DNA from: Agarophyton chilense
Taxonomy: Eukaryota; Rhodophyta; Florideophyceae; Gracilariales; Gracilariaceae
Length of the DNA stretch: 64,000 nucleotides
NCBI GenBank assembly: GCA_030374765.1
Contig: JARGXX010000092.1
Location: forward strand, 558,001-622,000
Reading direction: 5' to 3'
Both the position numbers and the translations under genes were made by a program. The notes beneath the pieces were generated by a model, which was not told the DNA's origin, searched no databases, and worked only from the letters and a program-made list of their open reading frames with translations. Numbering within the stretch: the first letter of the stretch is position 1; each line of letters starts with the position of its first letter. Positions 23,142 to 34,179 of the stretch are shown here, piece by piece.

Positions 23142-23533
23142 CTCACATGATCCCTCGAAGAAATCGTTGTTTTTATCAACTCTCTACGCATCACCGTCAA
23201 GCAAACCATCGAAGTCTAGCTAATCATCCGTGCGCACTAAAATTAGTTTTTAAAATAGGAGCATCTTCGACACGATAGATATTTAATCTCAGTAAACATA
23301 ACAGGGACTAAGAACGAGCAAAGAAAAAAGACGTTTGGTACCGTTAAAAACATTCAATGGATGTCAAAACCATGTAGGGTGAAATTCTTGGCATCGGGAA
23401 AATATCTCGCGCCTATCATAAAGTTATAAGAACCTGTCACATAAAAATTTCAAAAACAAAGAAAAAAACAAAAAATGACAGAAAAAAGTAAACGTAGAAC
23501 AAATTAGTTTGGACTAGTGTCTACAAAGCTGCA

Positions 23534-23552
23534 TTAAGGGCAGTCTACGGTG
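23534..23552 (+). repeat. Left target duplication (TTA) and inverted end of the Harbinger element
   Basis: TTA followed by AGGGCAGTCTACGGTG. The start AGGGC.GTC is shared with the reverse complement of the right end. GGGC starts are common in PIF/Harbinger inverted repeats. Confidence 0.5.
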
Positions 23553-24068
23553 CACCAGAGCACTACAAAAGTGCGTTTTGCACCGTTCAAAAGCACTTTG
23601 ATTCTCGGGCTTCTATTTCAAAATAGCCCCCGAAACGGTTGCTATTCGAAAGTACAACCGTAACCAATTCGATTCCGGATTCAATTGGGTATTCTCAGTG
23701 ATCTTCAATTGTGCTTGCGGCATGCAGAGAAGTCACTGCCGTGACAAGCATGAACCAAAAGGTTCCACAAAAGCCAATATGCAGTTTTTAGAGGCAATCA
23801 GAGGCGTACAACGCAGAACCATACGACCCTTGACTCTCCCGTTTTGCAGGGACGCTCCCCTAGTTTCTTTTCCCTACCTAGCCACGCAGTTTGCCGACCT
23901 ACTCACTGCGCCAAACTTCAAATCCGCAACACCGTCACATCTCCCTTTCCAAGCCTTGAAAAGCTTTAAAGTCCTTTTTATCCACGGAAAACTTTTCTCG
24001 CGCGACGAAACGCGCCAAAACAAATACTGCCAGCAACTTAGTAACTTTGGCTGTTTCATAGACTCTGG

Positions 24069-25544
24069 TTGACATTGCGAATGGCACACATACACAAAGA
24101 TGAAGTGCATCCGCTCTCCTCACATAGGAAAAGCGTTTCCAGGTATTGTGATATGCATAAAGCATATTTTTTTCTTTGTATTCAACGGTTGCAGACACTC
24201 AAGAAAATTTTCAATTTCTGGGGCGTCTGCGCTCAATTCAAAGTATCTGGAACATCCCGAGCAGTTCTCATAGCTCAAATGATCACGTTTATCTACAAAA
24301 CCTGCATTGAAAATAAGCTCTCTACAGTTGAAGATATTATGGAAGGAAGCAATTGGGAGTACTTTCAATTTCTGAAACGATGGTTTCTTGTGTTCATTAA
24401 TCAGCCCATTCCCTGCATGCCAGCGTTGCGTAGTATTGCGCATGGAACCATTTCAGATTCGGCAGAGAAGGCGAAACAATATCCCGAACTGTGTGAACGA
24501 GGGAAGAGTACACTCAGTCAACGATCAAAACGAAAAATCAGCCCTTCCAAATCTCCAGCTGGAAAGCGGAACAAAGCGTCGAAGTCAACCACCTGAGGTC
24601 ACGTCTAACGATGCAAAGAAAAACGCCGCTCCGCCTAGCAAGCCAAAGCAAAAGCCATTTACGCTCTCTGAGTTTGCACGTTTGGTGCTTCTCATATGCG
24701 ATGACCCCGATTACAGGGCTGCTTTTCTTAAAGCATCCCAGACTCTCTCAAAGCGCTCTGATATGGATATGAAGTTGAAACCTTCCGACAATTGGGTGAA
24801 CATCATTGAAGGGAGATACAATGATGCATCCCTACGACCCCGACAGGCATTGGAATACTTATTAGACGAGTCCATTACTTCGGAAGAGCCTCCAATTGGT
24901 TTTCGTCCCGGAGCCTACTTGCGGGCAGTTTGGAACGGCTTTCGAAGTCTTTCGTCATTGCCAATATCGAATTACAAGAGGAGCGGCCAGAACAATCCAA
25001 ATTTTAAATGGTTTATGGACAGTGAAGATGGTAAGCGATGCTACAAGTATAGCGATAGAGATAGAAAGAGAATTATAATCGGGGCTACTATTCTGGGTCT
25101 CGGTACGGCCAATGAAGACGAAGCTATCTTGCGCTCCTCGAAAGGTCCATAGATTACGCGGGTAGCATTGGTCACGAAGGTGGAACAGGTCAATTTGATT
25201 CAGTTGGGAACGGGTCCCGCGCTGCCAATTCAGGTACTAGATCTCAGTCACAAAAACGATCGTCTGGGGAGTTCGAAGATGCTGGTCTTAAATTCTTTGA
25301 ATCAGTTAGCAGCTACTTCAAGGCCGACGAAAAGGAAAAGGACTTAAGGAAGGCTGACAAAACAAGAGCTGCTGCTGAGAGATCCACTTCTTCAGTGACC
25401 TACTTCTTGAATCGACGGAAACTGTTGGACGAGATTGCTGTGGCGGAGGATAGACTGAAGGAAGGAAAGCACACGAAAAGTTGGGAGAAGCAAAATGAAA
25501 TGCTTACAAGAGCTCTTGGTGAACTAGATGAGAAGGCTCCTTGA
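24069..25544 (+). pseudogene. Harbinger accessory protein, SANT/Myb-like type (two frameshifts)
   Basis: Three frame segments read as one protein. 24,069-24,596 ends in a basic Ser/Lys-rich linker ('QRSKRKISPSKSPAGKRNK'). After a shift near 24,560-24,600 comes a helical domain ('FTLSEFARLVLLICDDPDYRAAF', 'NWVNIIEGRYND', 'LRAVWNGFRSL'). After a second shift near 25,125-25,152 a C-terminal coiled-coil-like region runs to TGA at 25,542 ('FFESVSSYFKADEKEKDLRK', 'LLDEIAVAEDRLKEGKHTKSW'). Harbinger elements encode a second, DNA-binding Myb/SANT-like protein needed for transposition, and a coiled-coil tail is usual there. The assignment rests on layout and context more than on motif. The shifts suggest it is dead. 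Confidence 0.5.
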
Positions 25545-26347
25545 TTAGCGTATATTAGTTTGCCTTTTGGTTTTCGCTTTACTTCTGATTGATGCTTCTT
25601 CTGCTTGTTAAAGACTTTATTTGCGTTTCTAGGTTCCCGCTCGTGGGCAGGTACGATAATCACTTTAATTCCAGTACCATCAGAGATAGATACGCAGGCA
25701 GAAGTAGGAGGATGGTCTCCGAAGCATCTGCATAACTGACTGTTAAACAAGAGCCATTCCAAATCCCTTACAAAGTGCCATAGTTTGCTTAACAAGGCTT
25801 CCCACCAGTGCTCTAATGAACCTGCAGTTCTCGAATGAAGCAATTGCCTCCAAAATATTTGCTCATCGCCTGCAATGCACAGTGCATAAACACGGTGAAG
25901 CTCTTACCATTGAGGTGCTCGTTTGTGGTGGTGGATGAGGTACGATTAGAAGCACGATCCTGAGCTTCTCTCTCTGCCGACTTGGATGTTGGGGACGAGC
26001 TGCGAGTTGTTTCAGCACAAGATCGCTGAAGAATTGCCCGAATGATAAAAGTCTTTCAAAGTGCCAATGCCGGAAAACAGAAAAAAAGGAGTGATGCTTT
26101 AAACGCATTCAGAGAGAAAAAGCACTTGATGCCGTTTCGATGACCACATCTGCAGGATGAGCTCACATCTGTGTTGTTTTTCACTCGATAATCCCCGAAA
26201 CGGCCGTGTGAATGAAGCTATAGGACCAAAGAGAGCTACCCTTCGGTAGATAGACTTCGACCAGCATTGGGTAACATTTGTGAGCGCAACATTTTCGACT
26301 CTGATTAACAGCGATTGACTTGAGTATGATTGGGCTGGGGTTTGGCA

Positions 26348-27339
26348 TCAAGGTTGATTGAATTGCTTGAGACAGGAGCCCCCTGAGGAAGTCATGTACC
26401 CTTCGGAAAATCTTTGTTCGCTGGCACCACTGCTTGACGAAACCATGCTTCCAAACATGGCGGCTCGTTTGCGATCATCAACGCCCCACTTGCCGAGAAT
26501 CTTTGCGATGTGTTTTTCGTCCGTATCAAAGACCCACAAACGAGCCAGCCATCGCACACCATTTGCATCAACAAGGATACTTTTGCTCTTGGTTTGAACC
26601 TCATCATGTTTACATAATGCGATCATGATTGAACAATCCTTGGCGGCATCAGCCTGCAAGAATCCGGCAAACAGTTGAACCGCAGCTGAAACGGGCAAGT
26701 TGCCTGCGGCTTTTGCAGCATTGGCATATTCTGCAGCGCTATGTTGCTCATTTGCTTGCTCAGAAGTTCTATATGTGATTTGGTCGAGTTCTGTGATTGA
26801 CTGAACGCTGTATACGGCGCGATGCACTTGTTTTGTGGCTTGTTGTTCACCAACACGACGGATCAAATTCCTCATTATGATTTCGGCACCGATGTTATCA
26901 ATATGATCGGCTGCTTGAATGGAGAGAGACGATGAGCGGGTCTCAGCGGAGTGGCTCGTTGCGATAGCTGTTTGATTTAGACGAAAGTTAAACTGACAGT
27001 TTGATGAAGAAGAAGATATGGGGTGCGATAGCGGGGAACGAGAGCCTGTGAGAGGGTTGAGACGGGCTGCAGGGAAACGCTGGGGTGATTCTTGACGGCA
27101 TAGAGCACCAGCACTTGCGGCGAATCGGCGGGGTCATTGGAGAAGATGATTTTCTGGGCGCCTTCATTGCGATACTTTCACTGGTTCGGCGGGGGCAGCG
27201 TGGGAGGGAGCTGCGGGAAGTTGCGACTCTTGGAGGATTCAGTTTGGCGGTCTGCGCTCACAGCCGGGCGGAAACACGGAAGCGGAAACGGAAGCGAAAG
27301 CAAATGAATGGGACTTGCAGAAGTGGGAGGCGAAGCCAT
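26348..27339 (-). pseudogene. Inositol-pentakisphosphate 2-kinase (IPK1) pseudogene
   Basis: IPK1 phosphorylates inositol pentakisphosphate to InsP6. A plausible start is the ATG at 27,339 (MASPPTSASP). After 52 codons a TGA (27,178-27,180) stands exactly where the family has the Trp of 'W.YR.EG': the next residues are 'KYRNEGAQKIIFS' and then 'QVLVLYAVK', corresponding to the N-lobe glycine-rich and lysine strands ('GEGnaNlVl...vLR..K'). A frameshift near 27,065-27,110 leads to a frame continuing through 26,875 to the end at 26,348. That part includes 'FLQADAAKDCSIMIAL' (family 'ataKDCSiMia', about 26,660-26,615) and 'LWVFDTDEKHIAKI' (family 'v.DlD.K...kI', about 26,540). The one nonsense and one frameshift mutation make it a pseudogene. 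The family call is by motif recognition only. Confidence 0.6.
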
Positions 27340-27419
27340 GGAAGCAGTGCGCTTGTCGTACGCAGACAAAGATGCAGCAAGAAGACTAAAACGAAGCAGC
27401 CTCTTCGGCAGGATTATGT

Positions 27420-27720
27420 GTATTACCAACTGAGCATCTCCAACACCATTCAACAACGATTGCGCGAGCGGACAATACTGCAACGCACGTTCAAAGGTGC
27501 TCTTGCGCGCCCCGGATGCGCATTTTGCAGCTGTGCAGTACCAAACGTGTACCACGCATGCTCCAAGTTGGGATGCAATTGCACGGCAGCAGTAGGCTTC
27601 CCCAATACCGGCGTCGAACGATTGCAATCGATCGGTTCGAATGGCTTGCGAAAGATGAGCTTCGCTTCGTCCAACGAGCGCGTGCAGTAGAAGAGCGTCG
27701 CCAGGCGCAGGTTTAGCGTC
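27420..27720 (-). pseudogene. TPR-type repeat protein fragment
   Basis: One frame reads 'AAVQLHPNLEHAWYTFGTAQLQNAHPGRAR' and the neighbouring frame then 'KSTFERALQYCPLAQSLLNGVGDAQ'. With a single shift near 27,500 this resembles one and a half tetratricopeptide or half-a-TPR repeats ('aleldPnn..aw..lG.a...lg....A...ferAl...P'). Upstream 'SLDEAKLIFRKPFEPIDCN' (27,675-27,620) looks like a further repeat. It is too short and broken to name a protein. It lies between the GH47 and IPK1 fragments on the same strand. Confidence 0.35.
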
Positions 27721-28770
27721 TACCACGAGCGAATAAGGCTGATCGACGCGCGAATGATGTGTCATTTGATGCGCGTCGGCGTGCCTTCTGTCCATTTCCA
27801 GATGCGCTCTCGTCCTTCCGCGGACGACGCCTCCACGCTGCCGAGTATTCTCTCCCGGAGTCGTCTACATACAGCGCCTCCAAGATTTCCGGACGCAGAT
27901 TGGTCACGTCCTGCCCCTTCTTTGGCACCGGCTTGCCGATGAACACCGTGATTTCGCCCGCCAGGCCGTTCTTCACGCCGCGCGTCAAAACGAAACAGCT
28001 GCGCGTCAGCTTTCGAGCAATCGGAAGGTTATCGCTTTCCTTGCTGCCGTTCAGCCCCCCACCCTTCCCGTGCAGTTCGGCGTACGCAAGTGTCACTTGA
28101 AAGAAACATGCCAAATGATCTATGTGCTCTCGAAACGTTGACCGTCAATCACGTCTCATCTCGCCAATGCACAGGTGGTGTGCATTGTTTGTGCTCAACG
28201 TGTGCATGATCGCATGCACAGAGCGCTCAAACAACGAACGAAGCACAAATCATGTCGACCCCACATGACCCAATTCTTGACAAGCATCTCGTACAATGAG
28301 TCCACTGACGCGCTGATGGACATCCGGTCACCGTGGAATCGTCCGTCGGACACGTAGAACATGGGTGGCACAAGGCTATCGTTGGGGTAAGCATTCATCA
28401 CCACCTTCATGCAATGATCGACAGCGTTTTTGTATTTGAGATCCATGGAGAAGTGAGACAGAATGCGAAACTCCAGCCGAAGCGTGCCAACCTCCGCGGC
28501 ACTCGAATATAATGGTTGAGGATGCACGCTCATTCTACGCTTGATGGCATCCCCGACGAACACCTCCGACGGCGGACACTTGGTGGGCGTGGCTTCAAAA
28601 GCATACAAAAGCATATCTGCTAGTTGAACGCTCTTTTTGAGCCAAAGCTCATCTCTGGTAAGGTCGTAGGCCGAGTTCATGCTGCCCATGGCTCGAATAA
28701 CAAGCTTAAACATGGAAAAAGTGCGCGAAACGCCTTCAAACCGAAGCGAAGACGCAGCCCACGTGTACTA
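27713..28770 (-). pseudogene. GH47 alpha-mannosidase pseudogene fragment
   Basis: GH47 enzymes trim mannose from N-glycans in the ER/Golgi. The frame 28,713-28,195 (open upstream to a TAG at 28,768-28,770, where 'SLRFEGVSRTFSMFKLVIRAMG' matches the family's 'FEttIR.lGGLLSAY') contains 'SMNSAYDLTRDELWLKKSVQLADMLL'. The family signature 'AEVGTLRLEFRILSH' and 'SISASVDSLYEMLVKNWVMWG' ('GA..DSyYEYLlKqWl') follow. After a break, 28,114-27,713 has 'ACFFQVTLAYAELHGK' and 'VTNLRPEILEALY' ('HL.cFlpGml.LG', 'LRPEi.EsL'). The N-terminal catalytic part and the C-terminal end are missing. Stops at 28,768 and 28,195 and a shift mark it as non-functional. Confidence 0.75.
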
Positions 28771-29289
28771 TGCCCTATACTCATTATGCAAGCGCAGTGA
28801 TGCTTCTTCTTTCATATCCACTCTCAACCTAGACGTATAATTCGTTACACACCAGACTAACACATGGAAAACTGTGCCTTGGAACATTCGACTGGTCACC
28901 GAAGTCGTCTTCATGGAGTCAGAGCCTAGAAACGCCGCCTCGGGAAACAAGTCAGATACAGAGTCCTTCAGAGTAAACCAAATTCTCGAATCTAATGGCT
29001 ACATTTGAGCAGCAAAATGGCCACCTTCATCGTCCCTCAACTCCCATTGTTCTCCTCGCAGTTCCGCCGGACTAGCAGCCAGTTTTCGAATTCTAACACC
29101 GCATACGGAAACAAAATACACCCCTCTTTCAACTCAAGCAAGCATGTAATTCGCTCTTCATACTCATCATCGCCATTTTCTCCCCCACTCCCCCCCCCCC
29201 CCAAACGCATCGCAAATCGTGGACAGTATCCTCGAAACAATGCAAAGCACCGACGGCTGCTTCAAAATGAGCTGGTATGAGGTACCGAT

Positions 29290-30633
29290 TTACCCCAAAC
29301 AAGGACGCACAAACTTAAGCTTCTCAACAATGCGACACCGCCTGACTCGCTTGTTCGAGTAGTTGTCAGCAAAACCCACACTAGCTTCAGAGAGGCAACT
29401 GTTGCCAGTGAAGTTGTCGTCTTCCAACGGATCGAAATAAAACCCGGGCCTATTAGTTGACCACGCAAGCCACCTTTCCAAACATTCACGGGCTTCAGAC
29501 TCAAAAACACTACCAGCAGAGCACGAAACATCACCAGAATCACCAGAATTTATGCAGTAGTTATGGAGCCGCATCGCAGTGTTCACGATTACTAAAGCCT
29601 TTTGCAGATCGAACTGAAGGGGTCGCCACATAATACCCCATCGTCCGTTCAGCCTTCCAAAAGCCTGTTCCACATGTACACGATGGGATGAAAGGCAAAA
29701 GTTGAAGCCATCCTGATATCTGCTAGCCATAGAGCGCGGAATTGGAATAACTATGTAGTTCGTGCACCCATACGCCTCATCTCCAGCTATCCAGAAGCCC
29801 TTAGGAAGACCTTCCTGTTCCAGAAATCTGCCAATGTTCGAGTGAGCGAGAGCCATGCGGACAACCGTAGATCCCACACAAACTGCAGATGACGCAATAA
29901 ACCGATACTATGCGTCAACAAGCGCCTGCACGGGAACTCCAAACCCGCCTTTCCTGGTGTAAAACTGCTGATTATTAAGTTCCTTCGTTGTCTTTTGCAC
30001 AAAAATTAGAGTTCCATCTAAGGCTCCGACGCAACCGGGAAGAGGATTCATAGCCTCGCGTGATAAGGCAAAATCCAAAGCTCTCCTCCGATAAGTTTTG
30101 ATGTCTGCTTTCGGTGAAAGACCTTCAAACTCTAAGACGTTGTCACAAGCACTGAGAACGACGTCAAAAATGCTATAGACGGGGGATCGTGTTAATCCAT
30201 AAGTGAGCATAACATCCCAGTAACTAGCTCCAGAAATTAAGCGAAGAAAGACCCCAAGTTTTGTTGCAGCTTCTATGGCTCCACCGTTGAGATTGTCTTC
30301 CAATTCTTCTTGGTATTCTTCTTCGTTGTATTGGGATAAGAATGAACGAAGGGATGTTAAAAGTCGTTGGAAAGCCGTTCTAGAAACCCGATAGCACGAC
30401 CTGAATTCGCCATCAGAGAGACTGTGATTCACCTCGCAAAATGATCGCCTTTCTCGAAGCCCTCTGCGCGCGATCCTGCGACGAGGGCTGATGAAGTAGT
30501 ACAATGCCAAAAAAGATCCTGCAACGGCAAGTGTGCGACGCTTCGTTTCCTTTGTTTCTCTCTGAATGGCTTTCATGACACTTTGCAAGCTGCTCCCGAT
30601 ATGAAGTGGCTTGAAACGCGAGGCGACGATCAC
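29290..30633 (-). pseudogene. PIF/Harbinger (HARBI1-type) transposase with one in-frame stop
   Basis: DDE transposase of the DDE_Tnp_4 type. An N-terminal part with a helix-turn-helix-like segment ('DGEFRSCYRVSRTAFQRLL') precedes the catalytic domain. First Asp: 'GCVGALDGTLIFVQ'. Second Asp: 'WIAGDEAYGCTNY'. Glu: 'VEQAFGRLNGRWGI', then 'ALVIVNTAMRLHNYC'. All three catalytic residues are present. The two halves (30,633-29,908 and 29,907-29,290) are in the same frame and separated by a single TAG directly after 'LVDA', so only one point mutation seems to separate it from an intact frame. A C-terminal tail ends at 29,290. The ATG at 30,633 gives about 447 codons, within the family's usual length. 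Confidence 0.88.
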
Positions 30634-30780
30634 ATCGTGATGTCACAGTATTCGGTTGTTCACAGTGACCAAACTAGCTCTCTTTGAGAGCCAATTTGGT
30701 CTGAAAATTTGTGGGGCCATATATGAAAGTTTTCTCTAAATGGCTCTCTATTTGGCAGTCAGTGTATTATCGCATTCTGT

Positions 30781-30799
30781 CGCTATGGACAGCCCTTTA
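30781..30799 (-). repeat. Right inverted end of the Harbinger element and target duplication (TTA)
   Basis: Plus-strand AGCCCT at 30,791-30,796 closes the element and TTA follows. Read inward on the minus strand it is AGGGCTGTCCATAGCG. An inner palindromic segment lies nearby (about 30,670-30,702, 'CCAAACTAGCTCTC...GAGAGCCAATTTGG'), as is common in subterminal regions of Harbinger elements. Confidence 0.5.
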
Positions 30800-33700
30800 T
30801 AATTGCGAACATATGAAGAAGCTTTTGTAAGATGTGATATGTTGGAGACTTACTCCACAGGTTTGCAAGTTGCGAAGAAGATTTTCCTTGAATGAGCTCA
30901 CAAACTTCAGAATCAACGAGGTGCTTTACATTGTGTAATTGTGCCCCCGCACATACCATACCACGTGATCAACTTTTTCCCTATGCTAAAAACGAGTTTA
31001 TGCATGTAGAACAATCCCAGATGTGATAATACCTCTCGGGTGTTCGAGTCCTGATCTCGTGAAGAATGGCAACTCAGTTAACGAGCCTTCGTGCCACCGA
31101 TGCGTGGGTATAAGACCACGATGGTTCAGGCAATACCTACGAAGGTGATAAACACAGAAAAGCGTAAAAATCAAACGGAAATCCAAGATTAAGGATATTT
31201 TGCGCACAACGGCAAATTGTAGGGAGAAAATGAAGGGCGAAATAGGACGCATGACCAATCGTACGGACCTATGAAAGGGGTATGCACACTGGATAAGCGA
31301 AATAAAGACAGGTAAAAAAAACCCTATACAGGGGCGGTGTAAAGACATAACCATAGGAAAACACAAAAAATAAAGAAACACACCAATAACGATGGTAAAG
31401 TGACGCCTGAGCTTTTCGAGGGGATAAATTAGACAAACAGGTCGCAGTTCCTCCCTTTAAAAGAGGGAAACTCGCCTAGGAGACATAACCTAGAGCAAAG
31501 CACTCGGGTACCATTTACTTGGTGTAGGACAACGCTTGGAGCGGAGACACCACGAAGATGTTCGGGATTTTCCTCTCTTGAGAGACACGCCTCAGGCGGA
31601 GGAGACGCGTCCCAGCGGAGCACAGAAACAGAGCCACTCTGGAAAGGCACGGCGAAGTCGGGTGTAAGACCGAGGCCAATCCGGCGGGATATACCTAGAG
31701 TGTTTAGGTGAGCACGGCACAGTCCGGGGTGTGACCAATCCTATGCGGAGCGGTACCACGGCGATTGTCGGAAAAGGAGCGAGGAAACACTCGTATGAGG
31801 TGGACGAGCGAGGTGAGTGGTGCGGCCACTCACAAGAGCCAAAAAGGAGAACAAGAGGAAAACGGGGGCGAAACCCTATACAGGGGCGAGACTACGACAA
31901 GTGTAGGCGATTAAATATGAACCCACGGTGGTGGTAGCACTCTAGTTGACAGAAGGGTGGATGAAATAACGTGCAACGGGCGATCACGCAGTATGCGGTG
32001 AAGACGCGCCGAAGGCGAAAAGTCCAGAGCCAAGACTCCCTCCTTGGTCTCCCAAGAGGGTGTTTACTGGGGAGCAGTGCTCAACCTCTTATGTAGTGTG
32101 GCGCGCGGCCCCTGACAGTGGGCGCGCGCCCGAAAAATAGACACTAAATAGCGATAGCGTAGCTAAATAAATACTAAAAACTACTAAATAATACTAACCA
32201 TTAGGTACAATCCGGGCCACGTGTGGCACGCCTCGCACTCGAGCGTCGGCATCCGTGCAGTCCACGGGTTCCACCAGTGTGCCCTTCCGGCCCTAACCGG
32301 GCGTCAGCACGCAATAGCGGTATAGCTTGTCATAGCCCAAGCTATTCCTCAAGCGAGCGAAACTTCTAAGTCCTGCGAAGAAACCCCCTTGAAGGGCATT
32401 GTCCTTCACTTGGTAGTAGCGATTGTGATGAAGCCACCGGTAAGGTCTATTATAGACATTGAACTACACGTAAAGACTATAGTAGTGCAAATGAATTGTA
32501 GCAATTGGGTTTTCAGTTTTGTATGTATTAAACTTACTAATTACTGTAATGAGTCCAATGATGCAAATGTAATTGAATTAAAACCATTCAATTATTTGAC
32601 TAACAGGTGCTTCTGTTGGGGGGGGAAACTTCTAGGCACTCTTTCCGATCTGCACTTGGCAGCGGAGAAAGAGAGAGCCAGTGCGACTCCAGAAGCCCCT
32701 TATATAGACTTTTTAAAATATGAAGTAGGCGTACTGCATGTCGGACAATCACCTCTGGGGTATGCTACTGTCTCGTCTTGGGATCGTAGTGACGCTCAAC
32801 CTTAGAGGGTAGACGTAGTAAACCTCGATGGTAACAGGGCACCGTGAAAACCCGCACGGGCAAACGGCGGGGCGAATAGCCCATACCGTGTAGGTGAACG
32901 ATGGTAGGCGTCGACACGCGGGAAAGCCTGTGTGGTAGTTGAGAAACAATGAACCAAAAGGTATAGTCGTGACCCAAGTGATGCATGTCTTTATCAGATT
33001 AGGGTGGAGGAGGTGCAGTTCCCTATATGCAGTGGACTGCACTCTCCAGATCACCTGGGAGGTGCCAGCAAGGCACGGTCTTTGATATAGTGTCAGAGAC
33101 CTGGCCAACATTGGCTACAGTGCCAGGTGGCCACTCAACCACTGCACTAAAATACATATAATTACAATTACTATTACTAACAATTACTCAACCAGAAGGT
33201 ACATGTCAACACTACACGTAGCTGACAACACCTAGATGGTAGTTCGCCCGGAGCTACATGGCCGATGATCCCTCGTATCCATCACCTACAAGGTCAGTGT
33301 AGTATATTGACAACCTCAAAGGTCAGACCTTCTGCCAGTATAGGACACTGCATTACGTAGTTATAGTACTTAGCATTTACATAGAATAGTCCAAAAATAT
33401 AAGCCTACGTTATTCTGCTTCATAATATTCCAGCAAGTCCAAATTCTAAACAAGAAATCAATAAAAATCAATATAGAATTCCAACAAATAGTTCCTTCCA
33501 TGCAATTATATCAACTCATAACATGAATCCTGGTCCATACACGTATCATACGTGTAACCTCAGCCTTGCACTTTCATCCGTTCACTACGGTGCTACTGTA
33601 GAGACTTAACTAATATACCTTGTAAAATGTCACAAATTCTAAAAACTAATATTACTCATAAAATCATCAACGTGGTCCCCGATATATCGGACGCCATAGG

Positions 33701-34170
33701 AATCGTGCCCAACCGGTGATACGCGCACACGTTCCTCTACAATGCACACAGTTGGGGAATTATTTACGGCCTACTGATGTGGTCTACAATTCACCTCTTA
33801 CGGAGCGAGGCGCCGTCTGTCAATATGACTGCTCTCTTGCAGACACGCAATGGCCTTTTTATGCCTTTATTCATTGTTCCAAAGCCTTCCGTAGTTAAAT
33901 ATTGCTATCGCGAAAGCTTTCAGCTCATCCTTTGCACTATTAAGCTACTCTTCTTCCTAATCCTTTGTTTCATCTTCAGTCGAGCAATGAATGTCTGCCA
34001 AAAAAGATGCCTGATGCTTCAAAAAACCAGCCTCAGTAATTACGTCCTCCTGCACCGGGTTCTGCGATTTTCTGTGCCCACCCTAGTATTTCTTACATAA
34101 TGTTCATGAAGATCTCTGAAGATTCGCTCGTGTAGACTACTCTGTCCATCATTGTTGTGCTCTACATCAT
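30800..34170. other. Gene-poor stretch with internal repeats
   Basis: No recognised protein on either strand. The 18-mer AAACCCTATACAGGGGCG occurs twice in direct orientation (31,319-31,336 and 31,871-31,888). A GC-rich tract with 'GTGGGCGCGCGCCC' near 32,120 gives way to AT-rich 'ACTAAATA' repeats (32,145-32,205). A second AT-rich region with 'TTACTATTACTAACAATTACT' type sequence lies near 33,150-33,700. The mix of phase-less short frames and repeated words suggests a non-coding or very old element. Confidence 0.4.
31319..31888 (+). repeat. 18-bp direct repeat pair 552 bp apart
   Basis: AAACCCTATACAGGGGCG is identical at 31,319-31,336 and 31,871-31,888; I saw no longer similarity around the copies. 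'CCCTATACAGGGG' is itself nearly palindromic (CCCtaTAcAGGG), so these could be binding sites or remains of inverted ends. Confidence 0.6.
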
Positions 34171-34179
34171 CCACATGTT

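Larger units (their letters stand above)
23537..30796. mobile_element. Putative 7.26-kb PIF/Harbinger transposon carrying host-gene fragments
   Basis: Left end AGGGCAGTCTACGGTG at 23,537 and, read inward from 30,796, right end AGGGCTGTCCATAGCG: 11 of 16 positions agree. Each end is bordered by TTA (23,534-23,536 and 30,797-30,799), which matches the 3-bp TWA target duplication known for PIF/Harbinger. Inside are a convergent pair, a SANT/Myb-like accessory gene (+) and a HARBI1-type transposase (-). Between them lie minus-strand pseudogene fragments of IPK1, a TPR protein and GH47 mannosidase. The terminal repeats are short and degenerate, so the element's limits are an inference from the combined ends, TTA borders and gene content. 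Confidence 0.55.

Noticed and set aside
23371..23384. 'GGTGAAATTCTTGG' identical to a conserved 18S rRNA word
   Set aside because: Neighbouring bases do not match 18S rRNA, and no other rRNA segment is present.
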